A stretch of DNA of 19,866 bases from an uncultured Acetatifactor sp. (GTDB lineage Bacteria; Bacillota; Clostridia; Lachnospirales; Lachnospiraceae): contig CAJUCE010000054.1 in NCBI GenBank assembly GCA_910584865.1, forward strand, positions 1 through 19,866, in the 5' to 3' direction. Each line of letters starts with the position of its first letter. Positions within the stretch are counted from its first letter, which is position 1. A program made the position numbers and the translations under genes. A model generated the notes under the pieces. That model made no database searches. It had not been told where the DNA came from and saw nothing but the letters and a program-made list of their open reading frames with translations. Below, piece by piece: positions 12,249 through 19,814 of the stretch.

Positions 12249-15116
12249 TCAGCCCTCCGCCACCAGTTTCAGCAGCTTCAGAATCATATCCCCGGTCCCC
12301 ACATTATACCCTGCGACACCATAGATGCAGTTCATGTTCCGGTCTATGATTACAGCCAAAGGCAGTTTCCCTGGCTCTAAGTACATCCTTCGGGCCACGG
12401 CCTCCATATCCGCCCCGAAATCATCCAGGCAAAGCCGAATCTTCGGCAAAGCTTCAAGCACTCTCCTGCAGGCCGGGTTGTTCCGGATGGCGGCGCGCTG
12501 TGCAATAAAGGTAATCCCGTTCTCCAGGGCCCCATACTCCTCCCTGCGCTCGAAGATTTCGTTGAGTATGTGCTCCGTGGGCTCCTCGTCCTCCCCAAGC
12601 CACACAAACAGGCCTTCCCGCTCCTTCACCAGTTCCGAAATCCTGTGCTCCGCTCCGTCCTCCGTCCTCAGGGCAAAGTCCGCAATGTCGTTGGACACCA
12701 GCATATCGGAAACAGCCGCCTCCTTCTGCTCCAGGACTATCTCCTTCTCCTCTCCCTCAGCCAGTTCAAAGAAATACTGCTTAGCAAAGGTATTTCCGTT
12801 AGGAAGACGATTTGTAGTCAGCACCCTGTATTTTCCGGGGAATACAGGCACCGGGCCGGAAATCTTGCCCTCCTCTCCCCATCCGAGCATCAGCGTGTGA
12901 TACCTGCCGTCCTCGAAACGGGCCATGGTCCAGTTTCCGAAGTAATTCCACTCCACATCCCCCTGCTTCTGTATGATCACCCGGCAGGTTCTCTCCTCAT
13001 GCTCCATGGGCACAAAGCGGCCTTCCGCTCCCTCTTCCTGCACCCATACCTCGGGCATGCCTTCCACAGGATCCAGTCTCGCGGGAATCCCCAGTGTCCT
13101 TAAAATCTGCACACAGACCACTTCCCTGGTAATCTCGCTTCCGTAACCGCTCCGAAGGGCCTCTCCCGCGGAAGTGACCAGTGCGCCGTACTCCGCCTTC
13201 TTGTGGGAGACAATCCTCTCCTTCACCAGCCTCCAGGCCCGCACAGGGTCTCTGCGGATTTCCTCCGCCAGGTCCCTGCCCTGCCTGCCGCTCTCCTCCT
13301 CCAACCAGGTACGGATGTCCTTCCGGAAAGGACGGAGCATCTCATTCCACACCCTGGGACGCAGGATATAGGGTACCAGTACTTCGTCTGCAAAACTTCC
13401 GCCAAAAGCGGCGGTCTCCAGACAGCTGTCCTCCAGAATGTCCGCGGTGACATCCCGGTAATCCTTCTCACGCAGGCTCTCAAGCAAAGCCAGTTTCCAC
13501 CGCACCGGGTAGCGTCCTGCAGCAGGCCTTGCCAGGAAATCCGCAATCTCCTTCTGGTTGCCGCAGGCCTTGCGCATGATTTCAATACATTTTTCTTTTC
13601 TGGCGGCAGAACTTCCGGAACCGGCTTTCTCCGCGCCGGAAGCATTTCCAAAGCCGGCTTTCTCCGCACAGCAAGCACTCCCGGCATCCACGGTTTCAGC
13701 ATCATTAACTATATCTGTTCCCTCCGCTTCGAAAGCAACCCCACGCCCCTCGGACACGGCCGTCCCCGCAGCATTCCCTGTACCCGCATTCTTCTCTTTG
13801 GCGGCATTTTCAGCCGCGGCATCGGCACCTGTCTCTGCCTCCAATGCCGCCACAGCCTTCTGCGCCAGTTCCTCACTGTAAAAATGCCCCTCCTTCTCCT
13901 TCCGCAGTGCCGCCGCCTCCGCAAGCCTCTCCTTTCCCTTACGCTTCTGCTCATCCGTCAGCACCACCCGGTTCACGGGAGAATCCTTCGGCGCGGTAAT
14001 CACCATCTCCTCCCAGACTCCGAACTTCTCCTCCGGCGCCTTCAGGACAATCCGGCACACCTCTCCCGACTGGGTATCCATGAGGCATTCCCCATACAAA
14101 TCACCCCTGGCCGCCGTCACATGCAACGTCCCAATACCTGTCCGCAGGAAACATTTTCCCGCCCCGTCTGTCCGTACCGTAGCCACCTCGCCGAAGTGGG
14201 CGCTGTTCATCACCTCGAAATGCACCTCCAAGTCCGCCTGGGGGTTCCCCTCCCCGTCCACTACCTCCACAGCCGCTTCCGTAGTCAGGGCATAGCGCCC
14301 CAGATGGTTCAGCACATGGCACATATCCTTCATGGGCATCACCTGCAGCTTAGAGCCTGCCTGTCCCAGATCCTCGTCGTCCGGCTCCGTGGGCAGCAAC
14401 CACCGGGAATGCACTAACATGGCCCGGGAAGAAGCGCCCGTAAACCATCCCTTGTTCACTACCTCCTCCGGCTCGCAGGCCCCAAAGAACACCCACTTTC
14501 CGTCCACCCAGGCCTCCACCCAGGCATGGTTGTCGTCACAGTGGGACCACAGGGGCACATACACCTGCCTGGCAGGAATGCCCAGACTGCGCAGCACCGA
14601 CACGCCGAAAGTGGATTCCTCCCCGCACCTTCCGTAAGCGGAACGATACACGCACAGGGGACTGGCAGTCCTGCCGTCCGTGGCCCGGTATGTAGCTTGG
14701 GAGGCAAGCCAGTAATTCACTGTAAGCAGGGCCTCATGCATATCCATCCCCGCAATCTTCTCTCTCAATTCCCCGTAGAAAAACGCGCGGTGATTCGTCA
14801 AATCTTCATTATTCACCCGATGATGCAGCACATAGCCCGCGAAGGTCTTCTCCGGCACCTTCCCCGCAAAAGGCCCCTTCTCCCACAGAAAAACCCCGTG
14901 CCTGGCATAGGCCTCGAACAGCTCCGCCGGATAATCCAGGGCATCGCTTAAAGGCATGGACGCGTACAGGCATTTCAAAGCCTCCGACTCATGGACACGT
15001 CCCTCCTCGTAAGCACGTTTAACGGCCTCTGCCGCCTCTGCCCCCTTCTCCCCCATGCGCTTAACCTGCGCCTGAAAGGGAGCCTCCATTTCTTCCATAA
15101 ATCCTTCTGTAAACAT
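12249..15116 (-). CDS. Large multidomain transglutaminase-like protein of unknown function
   Basis: This is a 955-residue protein without signal peptide or membrane segments. The first transglutaminase-like core (about 125-240) has the triad elements C164 (YGRCGEES) and H197 (DDNHAWVEAW), then FGACEPEEV where the acidic residue is expected, and GWFTGASSRAMLVHSR. A carboxypeptidase-regulatory-like Ig fold follows (281-345), then an Ala/Gly/Glu-rich linker (about 395-508) with AEKAG-type repeats. A second transglutaminase-like region (about 640-705, ILRTLGIPAR then VWVQEE) lacks the Cys and His and is probably non-catalytic. Another beta domain (about 755-800) and a thioredoxin-like C-terminal part (about 810-955) end the protein. 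Bacterial transglutaminase-fold proteins are mostly thiol peptidases or amidases; eukaryotic PNGase shares the fold. AAGGAG lies five bases before the ATG. It sits directly upstream of the fucosidase, which points to a role on fucosylated glycopeptides. That role is inference. Confidence 0.85.
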   Translation of the reverse strand: MFTEGFMEEMEAPFQAQVKRMGEKGAEAAEAVKRAYEEGRVHESEALKCLYASMPLSDALDYPAELFEAYARHGVFLWEKGPFAGKVPEKTFAGYVLHHRVNNEDLTNHRAFFYGELREKIAGMDMHEALLTVNYWLASQATYRATDGRTASPLCVYRSAYGRCGEESTFGVSVLRSLGIPARQVYVPLWSHCDDNHAWVEAWVDGKWVFFGACEPEEVVNKGWFTGASSRAMLVHSRWLLPTEPDDEDLGQAGSKLQVMPMKDMCHVLNHLGRYALTTEAAVEVVDGEGNPQADLEVHFEVMNSAHFGEVATVRTDGAGKCFLRTGIGTLHVTAARGDLYGECLMDTQSGEVCRIVLKAPEEKFGVWEEMVITAPKDSPVNRVVLTDEQKRKGKERLAEAAALRKEKEGHFYSEELAQKAVAALEAETGADAAAENAAKEKNAGTGNAAGTAVSEGRGVAFEAEGTDIVNDAETVDAGSACCAEKAGFGNASGAEKAGSGSSAARKEKCIEIMRKACGNQKEIADFLARPAAGRYPVRWKLALLESLREKDYRDVTADILEDSCLETAAFGGSFADEVLVPYILRPRVWNEMLRPFRKDIRTWLEEESGRQGRDLAEEIRRDPVRAWRLVKERIVSHKKAEYGALVTSAGEALRSGYGSEITREVVCVQILRTLGIPARLDPVEGMPEVWVQEEGAEGRFVPMEHEERTCRVIIQKQGDVEWNYFGNWTMARFEDGRYHTLMLGWGEEGKISGPVPVFPGKYRVLTTNRLPNGNTFAKQYFFELAEGEEKEIVLEQKEAAVSDMLVSNDIADFALRTEDGAEHRISELVKEREGLFVWLGEDEEPTEHILNEIFERREEYGALENGITFIAQRAAIRNNPACRRVLEALPKIRLCLDDFGADMEAVARRMYLEPGKLPLAVIIDRNMNCIYGVAGYNVGTGDMILKLLKLVAEG

Positions 15117-15251
15117 AGTACTCCTTTCTGCTTTTTATCTTTTACGTGCTTCAAATAGCATCTAATATCATAGTACATGCATATATAATGCTTTGAAATA
15201 CGCCTTATTTTTCATCATATGGCAGTCAGTCATCATACTACCGCCTCCCAT

Positions 15252-15583
15252 CTTCCCCGGAAAAGTTTCGTCCCCGTCTCCGTACAGCTCATCAAAATGT
15301 ACCACAAATTTTTCCAGAACCAGTCTCATATTTAAACGGCCATTCAGAATGAACTGATGCCTGCCTTTTACAACCATCTTATAGATTTCACTTTCTTTGG
15401 CATCCCCCTTCCGCCAGAAAAGATTATACAGGCGCATTGTTTTCCCGTACTGTCTTGCCCGATTGATGATAAAATACTGTCCTGCCTCCACCAGCTTCTG
15501 ATCTGCTCTGGCTTGCCTGTAATATCCTCCATATAATGCAGGTCAGGATTACAAGCCTCATTCACATTGAAAAATCTGCCCAA
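15252..15583 (-). pseudogene. Frameshifted, internally deleted AAA-ATPase-like/PD-(D/E)XK gene
   Basis: Two frames together give the ends of an AAA-ATPase-like protein (Pfam PF09820 type). Frame one, from a TTG at 15583 with AAAGGAG upstream, reads GRFFNVNEACNPDLHYMEDI then GKPEQIRS. After a one-base loss near 15497 the match continues in another frame as LVEAGQYFIINRARQYGKT, the Walker A region. Within about ten codons it jumps to HQFILNGRLNMRLVLEKF then VVHFDELYGDGDETF. In intact members that segment lies several hundred residues later, before the nuclease-like C-terminus. The end past 15252 is gone. This is a decayed gene with at least one frameshift, a large internal deletion and a 3' truncation. 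Identification is from motif recall. Confidence 0.7.
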
Positions 15584-15660
15584 TGCCCCCACTCTCCTTT
15601 CTCCTGCTCCCAGTGTAACACAGGCGACTTTTAGCCGCAAGTCAAACCGAACTGATGACA

Positions 15661-15776
15661 TATGAAAATCCGACAGGGGCCGCTGCACTGAGGATAACAG
15701 ATAAATCTTTTTTCAAGGAGAAAGCCTTCCCTGTCCTGCATCTGTCTTCCTCAGTGCAACAGCCCCTGTTTCATAT
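15661..15776. repeat. Long imperfect hairpin element downstream of the importer genes
   Basis: A 29-base arm at 15673-15701 (starts ACAGGGGCCGCTGCACTGAG) is an imperfect complement of 15741-15769, with five mismatches. A 39-base loop separates them. The flanks TATGAAA (15661-15667) and TTTCATA (15769-15775) continue the symmetry after a small bulge. No T-run follows on either strand, so it is not a standard terminator. The form suits a MITE-like element or an mRNA-stabilising hairpin at the end of the permease transcript. No target-site duplication is obvious. Confidence 0.65.
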
Positions 15777-15843
15777 TTTACTGCAACGCGTGAGTAGACG
15801 CAGCAGATTTGATTTTCAAGCAATGGTTTCTCTCAAACAATAC

Positions 15844-16743
15844 TCAACCCTTCACAGCACCGATCATAACACCCTGCACCAGATACTTCTGAACAAATGG
15901 ATACAGCATCAGCACCGGCAGAGAACCCACGACGATGGTGGAATACTTCAGCAGATCAGACATACCCTGGAGCTTAGCCGCCGCGGATGCGTCGGAAACC
16001 TTGGTCATATCCACCTGTCCTGAAATCAGAATTTCCTTCATGACAATGGTGAGAGGCTGCAACTCTTCTTTATTCAGGAACAACATTGCATTGAAGTAAT
16101 CGTTCCATCTGGCAACGCCGTAATACAGCATCAATACTGCCAGGATGGGCTTACAAAGCGGAAGGATAACGCTCAGCAGATAACGAAAGGGCGAGCAGCC
16201 GTCCATCTGTGAGGCTTCATACAATTCATCGGGAATATTGTTCACAATGAAGGTACGGCAGATGATCATATTGTAGGTGGACATAGCCATGGGGATAATA
16301 ATGGCCCATCTGGTATCAATCAGGTGCAGCTTGTTTACCAGGACGTATGTGGGCATCAAGCCGCCGCTGAAATACATGGTAAACACAAAATACAAGGAGA
16401 TCTTGTTCCTTGCCTTAAATTCCTTTCTGGAAAGAGGGTAGGCACAGAGAATGGTCATAAAAATGTTCACTGCAGTACCCACAAACAGATAGAAGAAAGA
16501 ATTTGCAAAACCTCTCAGAATTTTTCTATTCTGGAATACGGCATCATAGCCCCTGAGCGTAGGGCGCACCGGGAAGATAAACACTTCCCCGCGGATAACT
16601 GCCTGAGGATCAGAGAAGGATGCCGCCACCACATACAGCAGAGGATACAGCACGATCACCAGTATCAGGGAGAGAATGAAATATACGAGAAACACAAATA
16701 TCTTATCTACAGTGCTCATATTACGGAATTTTGCTGTCTTCAT
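15844..16743 (-). CDS. Carbohydrate ABC transporter permease, YtcP/AraQ type
   Basis: This 299-residue integral membrane permease has about six hydrophobic segments. The cytoplasmic EAA loop is EASQMDGCSPFRYLLSVILP (176-195), which docks with the ATPase. The start is RFRNMSTVDKIF-like, preceding the first helix, and the ending GAVKG is typical of the YtcP group that pairs with LplB. The ATG follows the LplB-like stop by 15 bases with GGGGAGG between, so the two subunits are translated together. No ATPase gene is in the window; such importers commonly share an MsmX-type ATPase encoded elsewhere. Confidence 0.93.
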   Translation of the reverse strand: MKTAKFRNMSTVDKIFVFLVYFILSLILVIVLYPLLYVVAASFSDPQAVIRGEVFIFPVRPTLRGYDAVFQNRKILRGFANSFFYLFVGTAVNIFMTILCAYPLSRKEFKARNKISLYFVFTMYFSGGLMPTYVLVNKLHLIDTRWAIIIPMAMSTYNMIICRTFIVNNIPDELYEASQMDGCSPFRYLLSVILPLCKPILAVLMLYYGVARWNDYFNAMLFLNKEELQPLTIVMKEILISGQVDMTKVSDASAAAKLQGMSDLLKYSTIVVGSLPVLMLYPFVQKYLVQGVMIGAVKG

Positions 16744-16758
16744 ATGATTTCCTCCCCA

Positions 16759-17691
16759 TTACCACAGACTTGTCTCTGTGACTTTTTTCGCAATCTTATT
16801 CACGACTACCAACAGGATAAAGGCTACCAGAGACTGGAACAATCCGGCAGCCGTAGAGAAGCCGAAGTTCGCATTCACTACACCAATCTTATACACAAAG
16901 GTGGAAATAACTTCCGAGACAGATGCATTCAGGTCATTCTGCATCAGGAAAATCTTATCCATACCAATACTCACTATATTGGAACATCCAAAGATAAGCA
17001 TAATAACAATGGTGGGCATAATGGCCGGAATATCCACATGAAGAATCCTCTTAAGCCGCGTCGCGCCGTCCACAATGGCAGCTTCCTGAAGCTCCAGGCT
17101 CACACCGGAAAGCGCAGCCACATAGATAATGGAAGAATACCCCATCGTCTGCCACACCCCGCTCCATACATACAGAGACCGGAAAATACTGGCATCTCCA
17201 AAGAAATTCACAGGTCCTGCTCCAATTTTCTGCAGCAGGATATTAATAATACCTGTCCTGGGGTCCATCAACTGCCTCATCATACCTACCATAACCACTA
17301 CGGAAATAAAGTAAGGTGCATAAGTAACCATCTGAACTGTCTTCTTGAAAAAGCGGTTCTTTACTTCATTAATACCCAAGGCCAGCAAAATAGGCACGGG
17401 AAAACTGGCGATGAAGGAATAGACGCCCAGAATAAGCGTATTCTTGATTACAGTTACGCTACTTGTAGAGGTCAGAAACTGTTTAAAATACTTCAGCCCA
17501 ACCCACTTACTTCCCAGGATTCCTCTCCTGATACTGTAATCCTTAAAGGCGATAATGATACCTCCCATAGGAATATACGCAAATACAAATGCATAAATCA
17601 TCGGCAGTGCAATGATTGCCCAGAACTGCCAGTTGGAATTTTTAATTTTGTTCGGTTTCACAGCCGGTACCGTAACTGTCTTTTTCTTCAT
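16759..17691 (-). CDS. Carbohydrate ABC transporter permease, LplB type
   Basis: This is a 310-residue permease with about six membrane segments, starting at FWAIIALPMIYAFVFAYIPM (23-42). Next comes the family-typical IIAFKDYSIRRGILGSKWVG (46-65), and the EAA loop is EAAIVDGATRLKRILHVDIP (203-222). It forms a heterodimer with the YtcP-type permease. GGAGG lies six bases before the ATG. It is separated from the binding-protein gene by 118 bases that contain a strong hairpin, an arrangement often used to keep binding-protein mRNA in excess over permease mRNA. Confidence 0.94.
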   Translation of the reverse strand: MKKKTVTVPAVKPNKIKNSNWQFWAIIALPMIYAFVFAYIPMGGIIIAFKDYSIRRGILGSKWVGLKYFKQFLTSTSSVTVIKNTLILGVYSFIASFPVPILLALGINEVKNRFFKKTVQMVTYAPYFISVVVMVGMMRQLMDPRTGIINILLQKIGAGPVNFFGDASIFRSLYVWSGVWQTMGYSSIIYVAALSGVSLELQEAAIVDGATRLKRILHVDIPAIMPTIVIMLIFGCSNIVSIGMDKIFLMQNDLNASVSEVISTFVYKIGVVNANFGFSTAAGLFQSLVAFILLVVVNKIAKKVTETSLW

Positions 17692-17720
17692 TAAGCCCCT
17701 CCATCCTTTTCTGCCCTTAT

Positions 17721-17757
17721 GAACAAGGCTGCCTGCCCTAAGGCAGACAGCCCGTTC
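17721..17757 (-). terminator. Stem-loop between the binding-protein and permease genes (partial terminator or stabiliser)
   Basis: GGCTGCCTGCC (17727-17737) pairs with GGCAGACAGCC (17742-17752) across the loop CTAA, eleven pairs with one G-T on the minus-strand RNA. GAAC/GTTC outside extends the stem. The minus-strand sequence after it (TTGTTCATAAGG) has no T-run. It more likely protects the 3' end of the binding-protein message or gives partial read-through than full termination. Confidence 0.55.
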
Positions 17758-17809
17758 AGCCCTGCATAATTATGTGCCTGTTAAAAATCACACCTTTTTT
17801 ACAAAAGCA

Positions 17810-19576
17810 TTAATTCGCCCTGTCATATGCCGTCTGATACATCTCCACAAGCTGTGTTGAACCTGCGCTCTCCATATCGCTCAGGAACTTATCCCAATCA
17901 GAATCGAAATTCTTCTCGCCTCTCATAAAGGCTGCCGAACTCTCGGTAATGATCTTGGTCACTTCTGTAGCCAGAGTAGAGCTGTCGGTAGACTCTTCAT
18001 CTGTAAATTTAATCTGTCCGGAAGCAAAGTTGATAATATTGCTGCTGGAACCATAGGGCTCATACATTTCCTTCGAAGCATCAAACAGCAGCTTCTCCAG
18101 ACCTTCCGGAGAATAAGGATCCACATCCGCATCTACCGCCCATCCAAGACGATATGCCTCAGGAGCCACACGAACGCACACATCCTGCCAGTCATGGTTC
18201 TGAGCCTCACCGGAATAAGCATTCAAAATCTCACAGAAAGCAGGCTCATCATTCAGACCAACCTTTCCTTCGGGATGAAGCACCCAGTCAACGCCTTCTT
18301 CAGCGCCGTACTGTGAGCAAAGGTCTCCTGTCTCGCTGTAAAAGAAATCCAGCCAGCGAAGAGCTGCTTCCACATCAGGACAATTGTCGGTAATCATAGC
18401 GCCGCCAGAACTTACGCCGTAGTTCGGCTGTGTCCAGGCATTCCTGGTTCCGTCCGGTCCGGCAATGGGAGCCATGGGAGCATACTCTCTGTACAGCTCG
18501 TTGGCGGATACAGAGTCAATGATATCGGAAATGGTTCCTGCGGGGAAGAACAGAACGTCTGTGGTGTTAACCAGACGTTTCATATCCTCTGATGTCTGGG
18601 TAAAAGCACTGTCATCAATAGCGCCGATCTGATACAGCTCGTTGATATACTTCAGGCCTTCCTTGTACTCGTCAGTAGCTGCAACGTTTACAACTTTTCC
18701 TGTAGTTTTGTCCAATGCCAGCTTGTTTGTGCTGCTGGGGATAAAAGTATATGCGCCGAGAATCCAGTCCTGCATGCGGACAAACCACCCGGTATCTGCA
18801 CCTGCCACAGCCACTCCGTCAGGATACTTGTCCACAAATTTCTGACATACATCCTTAAACTCCTCAGTGGTGGTGGGGACTTCACATCCGATATCTGCCA
18901 ACAGCCTGGTGTTCACCCACATCTTACGGGCATACTTACAATGGAAGCAGTCATTGATATTAGCCAGGGAATAAATCTTACCGTCTGTCTCACGGGTTAC
19001 ATTGATATCGAACTGGCTCATCATCTTCATGTAGTTCGGCATGACATCTTCGTTTAGATAATCATCCAAAGGAATAATAATTCCTTCCTTTACGCCATAC
19101 TTCGGAATACCGGGGTCGATCATCAGGATATCCGGATAGTCATCCGAATTCAGCAGCATGGTCAGCTTCTGGTCTGCATCATCACGGGTACCGGTATAGA
19201 AATTCATATGAATTCCTGTCAGCTCTTCCATGTACTTGGTGAAATCGTTGGTGGCAAAATCTTCCACGTTGGGCATGGACAGCATGAAGATATCCAGTTC
19301 CAGACTGCCGGGTTCAACAATGGGATATGTACTGGCTGTACTGCCGCCTTCGTCTCCTCCTGTACTCTCTTCTCCGCCAGTGCTCTCCTCTCCGCCAGTG
19401 CTCTCCTCAGCGGAACTTTCCCCGCCGCTGGTGCTCTCCTCTACAGAGCTTTCAGGTGAGGAATCACCGCCTGTCTCAGAACCTGCATTGCCGCTGTCAT
19501 TGCCGCAAGCGCTCAGCATCATGGATGCTGCCAAAATTGCGGACATTGCCACAGTTAAAACACTTTTCCTCTTCAT
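17810..19576 (-). CDS. Extracellular solute-binding lipoprotein of the sugar importer
   Basis: The 588-residue protein opens with a lipoprotein signal peptide. It has a basic start MKRK, a hydrophobic stretch and lipobox LSAC, with lipidated Cys24. A Ser/Glu/Gly-rich tether (25-84) carries EESTGG repeats. The binding fold follows (about 85-585), with FMLSMPNVEDFATNDFTKYM, LNSDDYPDILMID and GWFVRMQDWILGAYTF in the order seen in large LplA/LipO-type family 1 binding proteins. Length also fits that group. It would capture an oligosaccharide outside the membrane and hand it to the two permeases. The ribosome site AAGGAGG is five bases from the ATG. A cre-like site lies about 80 bases upstream. 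With the fucosidase and transglutaminase-like genes downstream on the same strand, a fucosylated ligand is plausible but not shown. Confidence 0.94.
   Translation of the reverse strand: MKRKSVLTVAMSAILAASMMLSACGNDSGNAGSETGGDSSPESSVEESTSGGESSAEESTGGEESTGGEESTGGDEGGSTASTYPIVEPGSLELDIFMLSMPNVEDFATNDFTKYMEELTGIHMNFYTGTRDDADQKLTMLLNSDDYPDILMIDPGIPKYGVKEGIIIPLDDYLNEDVMPNYMKMMSQFDINVTRETDGKIYSLANINDCFHCKYARKMWVNTRLLADIGCEVPTTTEEFKDVCQKFVDKYPDGVAVAGADTGWFVRMQDWILGAYTFIPSSTNKLALDKTTGKVVNVAATDEYKEGLKYINELYQIGAIDDSAFTQTSEDMKRLVNTTDVLFFPAGTISDIIDSVSANELYREYAPMAPIAGPDGTRNAWTQPNYGVSSGGAMITDNCPDVEAALRWLDFFYSETGDLCSQYGAEEGVDWVLHPEGKVGLNDEPAFCEILNAYSGEAQNHDWQDVCVRVAPEAYRLGWAVDADVDPYSPEGLEKLLFDASKEMYEPYGSSSNIINFASGQIKFTDEESTDSSTLATEVTKIITESSAAFMRGEKNFDSDWDKFLSDMESAGSTQLVEMYQTAYDRAN
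19343..19444. repeat. Short repeats encoding the lipoprotein tether
   Basis: The segment encodes EESTSGGESSAEESTGG then EESTGGEESTGGDEGG, built from 15- to 18-base units related to CTCCTCTCCGCCAGTG on the plus strand. The units around 19371-19405 are nearly identical. This gives a flexible acidic tether between the lipid anchor and the binding domain. Its length could vary between strains by slippage without frame loss when whole units change. Confidence 0.75.
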
Positions 19577-19655
19577 TTTTCCTCCTTATATATAGATATA
19601 TTTTTCAGCTCACCAGCACCTGCGGAAACACCTTCCATCCCTCATTGCCCACTTC

Positions 19656-19669
19656 TGAAACCGTTTCCT
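19656..19669. promoter_or_regulatory. cre-like (CcpA/LacI-type) operator upstream of the importer
   Basis: TGAAACCGTTTCCT matches 12 of 14 positions of the catabolite-responsive element consensus TGWAANCGNTNWCA, with the central CG intact. It contains the near-perfect dyad GAAAC-C-GTTTC. It lies about 80 bases upstream of the lipoprotein start, a fitting place for carbon catabolite control or a LacI-type regulator. No clear -35/-10 pair was found nearby. Confidence 0.4.
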
Positions 19670-19777
19670 ACACCTGCAAACCGGAACTTCCCAGGCCGGA
19701 TTTTGCTGTCATAACCGCATTCTCCCGGCTTCCAGACATCTTCGGCTTTCAGGTACGTGTCTGTCAAGCTGCGTTGT

Positions 19778-19814
19778 GATCCGAACCCGTCCTCCTTAAA
19801 ACGACATTCGGATC
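19778..19814 (-). repeat. Inverted repeat enclosing a ribosome-site-like sequence in the importer leader
   Basis: GATCCGAA (19778-19785) and TTCGGATC (19807-19814) form a perfect 8-bp stem around a 21-base loop. On the minus strand that loop contains AAGGAGG (19797-19791). No good reading frame follows this sequence. A short frame ending in a stop at about 19819 precedes it and may be the end of another gene or chance. The rest of 19577-19866 shows nothing else recognisable. Confidence 0.4.

Noticed and set aside
10992..12380. A 462-codon plus-strand frame.
   Set aside because: Antisense to the fucosidase, which has full GH29 motifs; the plus product is His/Pro/Leu-rich with no recognisable domain.
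13203..14417. A 404-codon plus-strand frame.
   Set aside because: Antisense shadow of the transglutaminase-like gene, with no ribosome site and low-complexity composition.
15661..15776. The long hairpin as an ordinary intrinsic terminator.
   Set aside because: No T-run follows the stem on either strand, and the loop is much longer than usual.
16324..17694. A 456-codon plus-strand frame across both permease genes.
   Set aside because: Antisense to two clear permeases; it spans the gap between them and is His/Asn-rich without domains.
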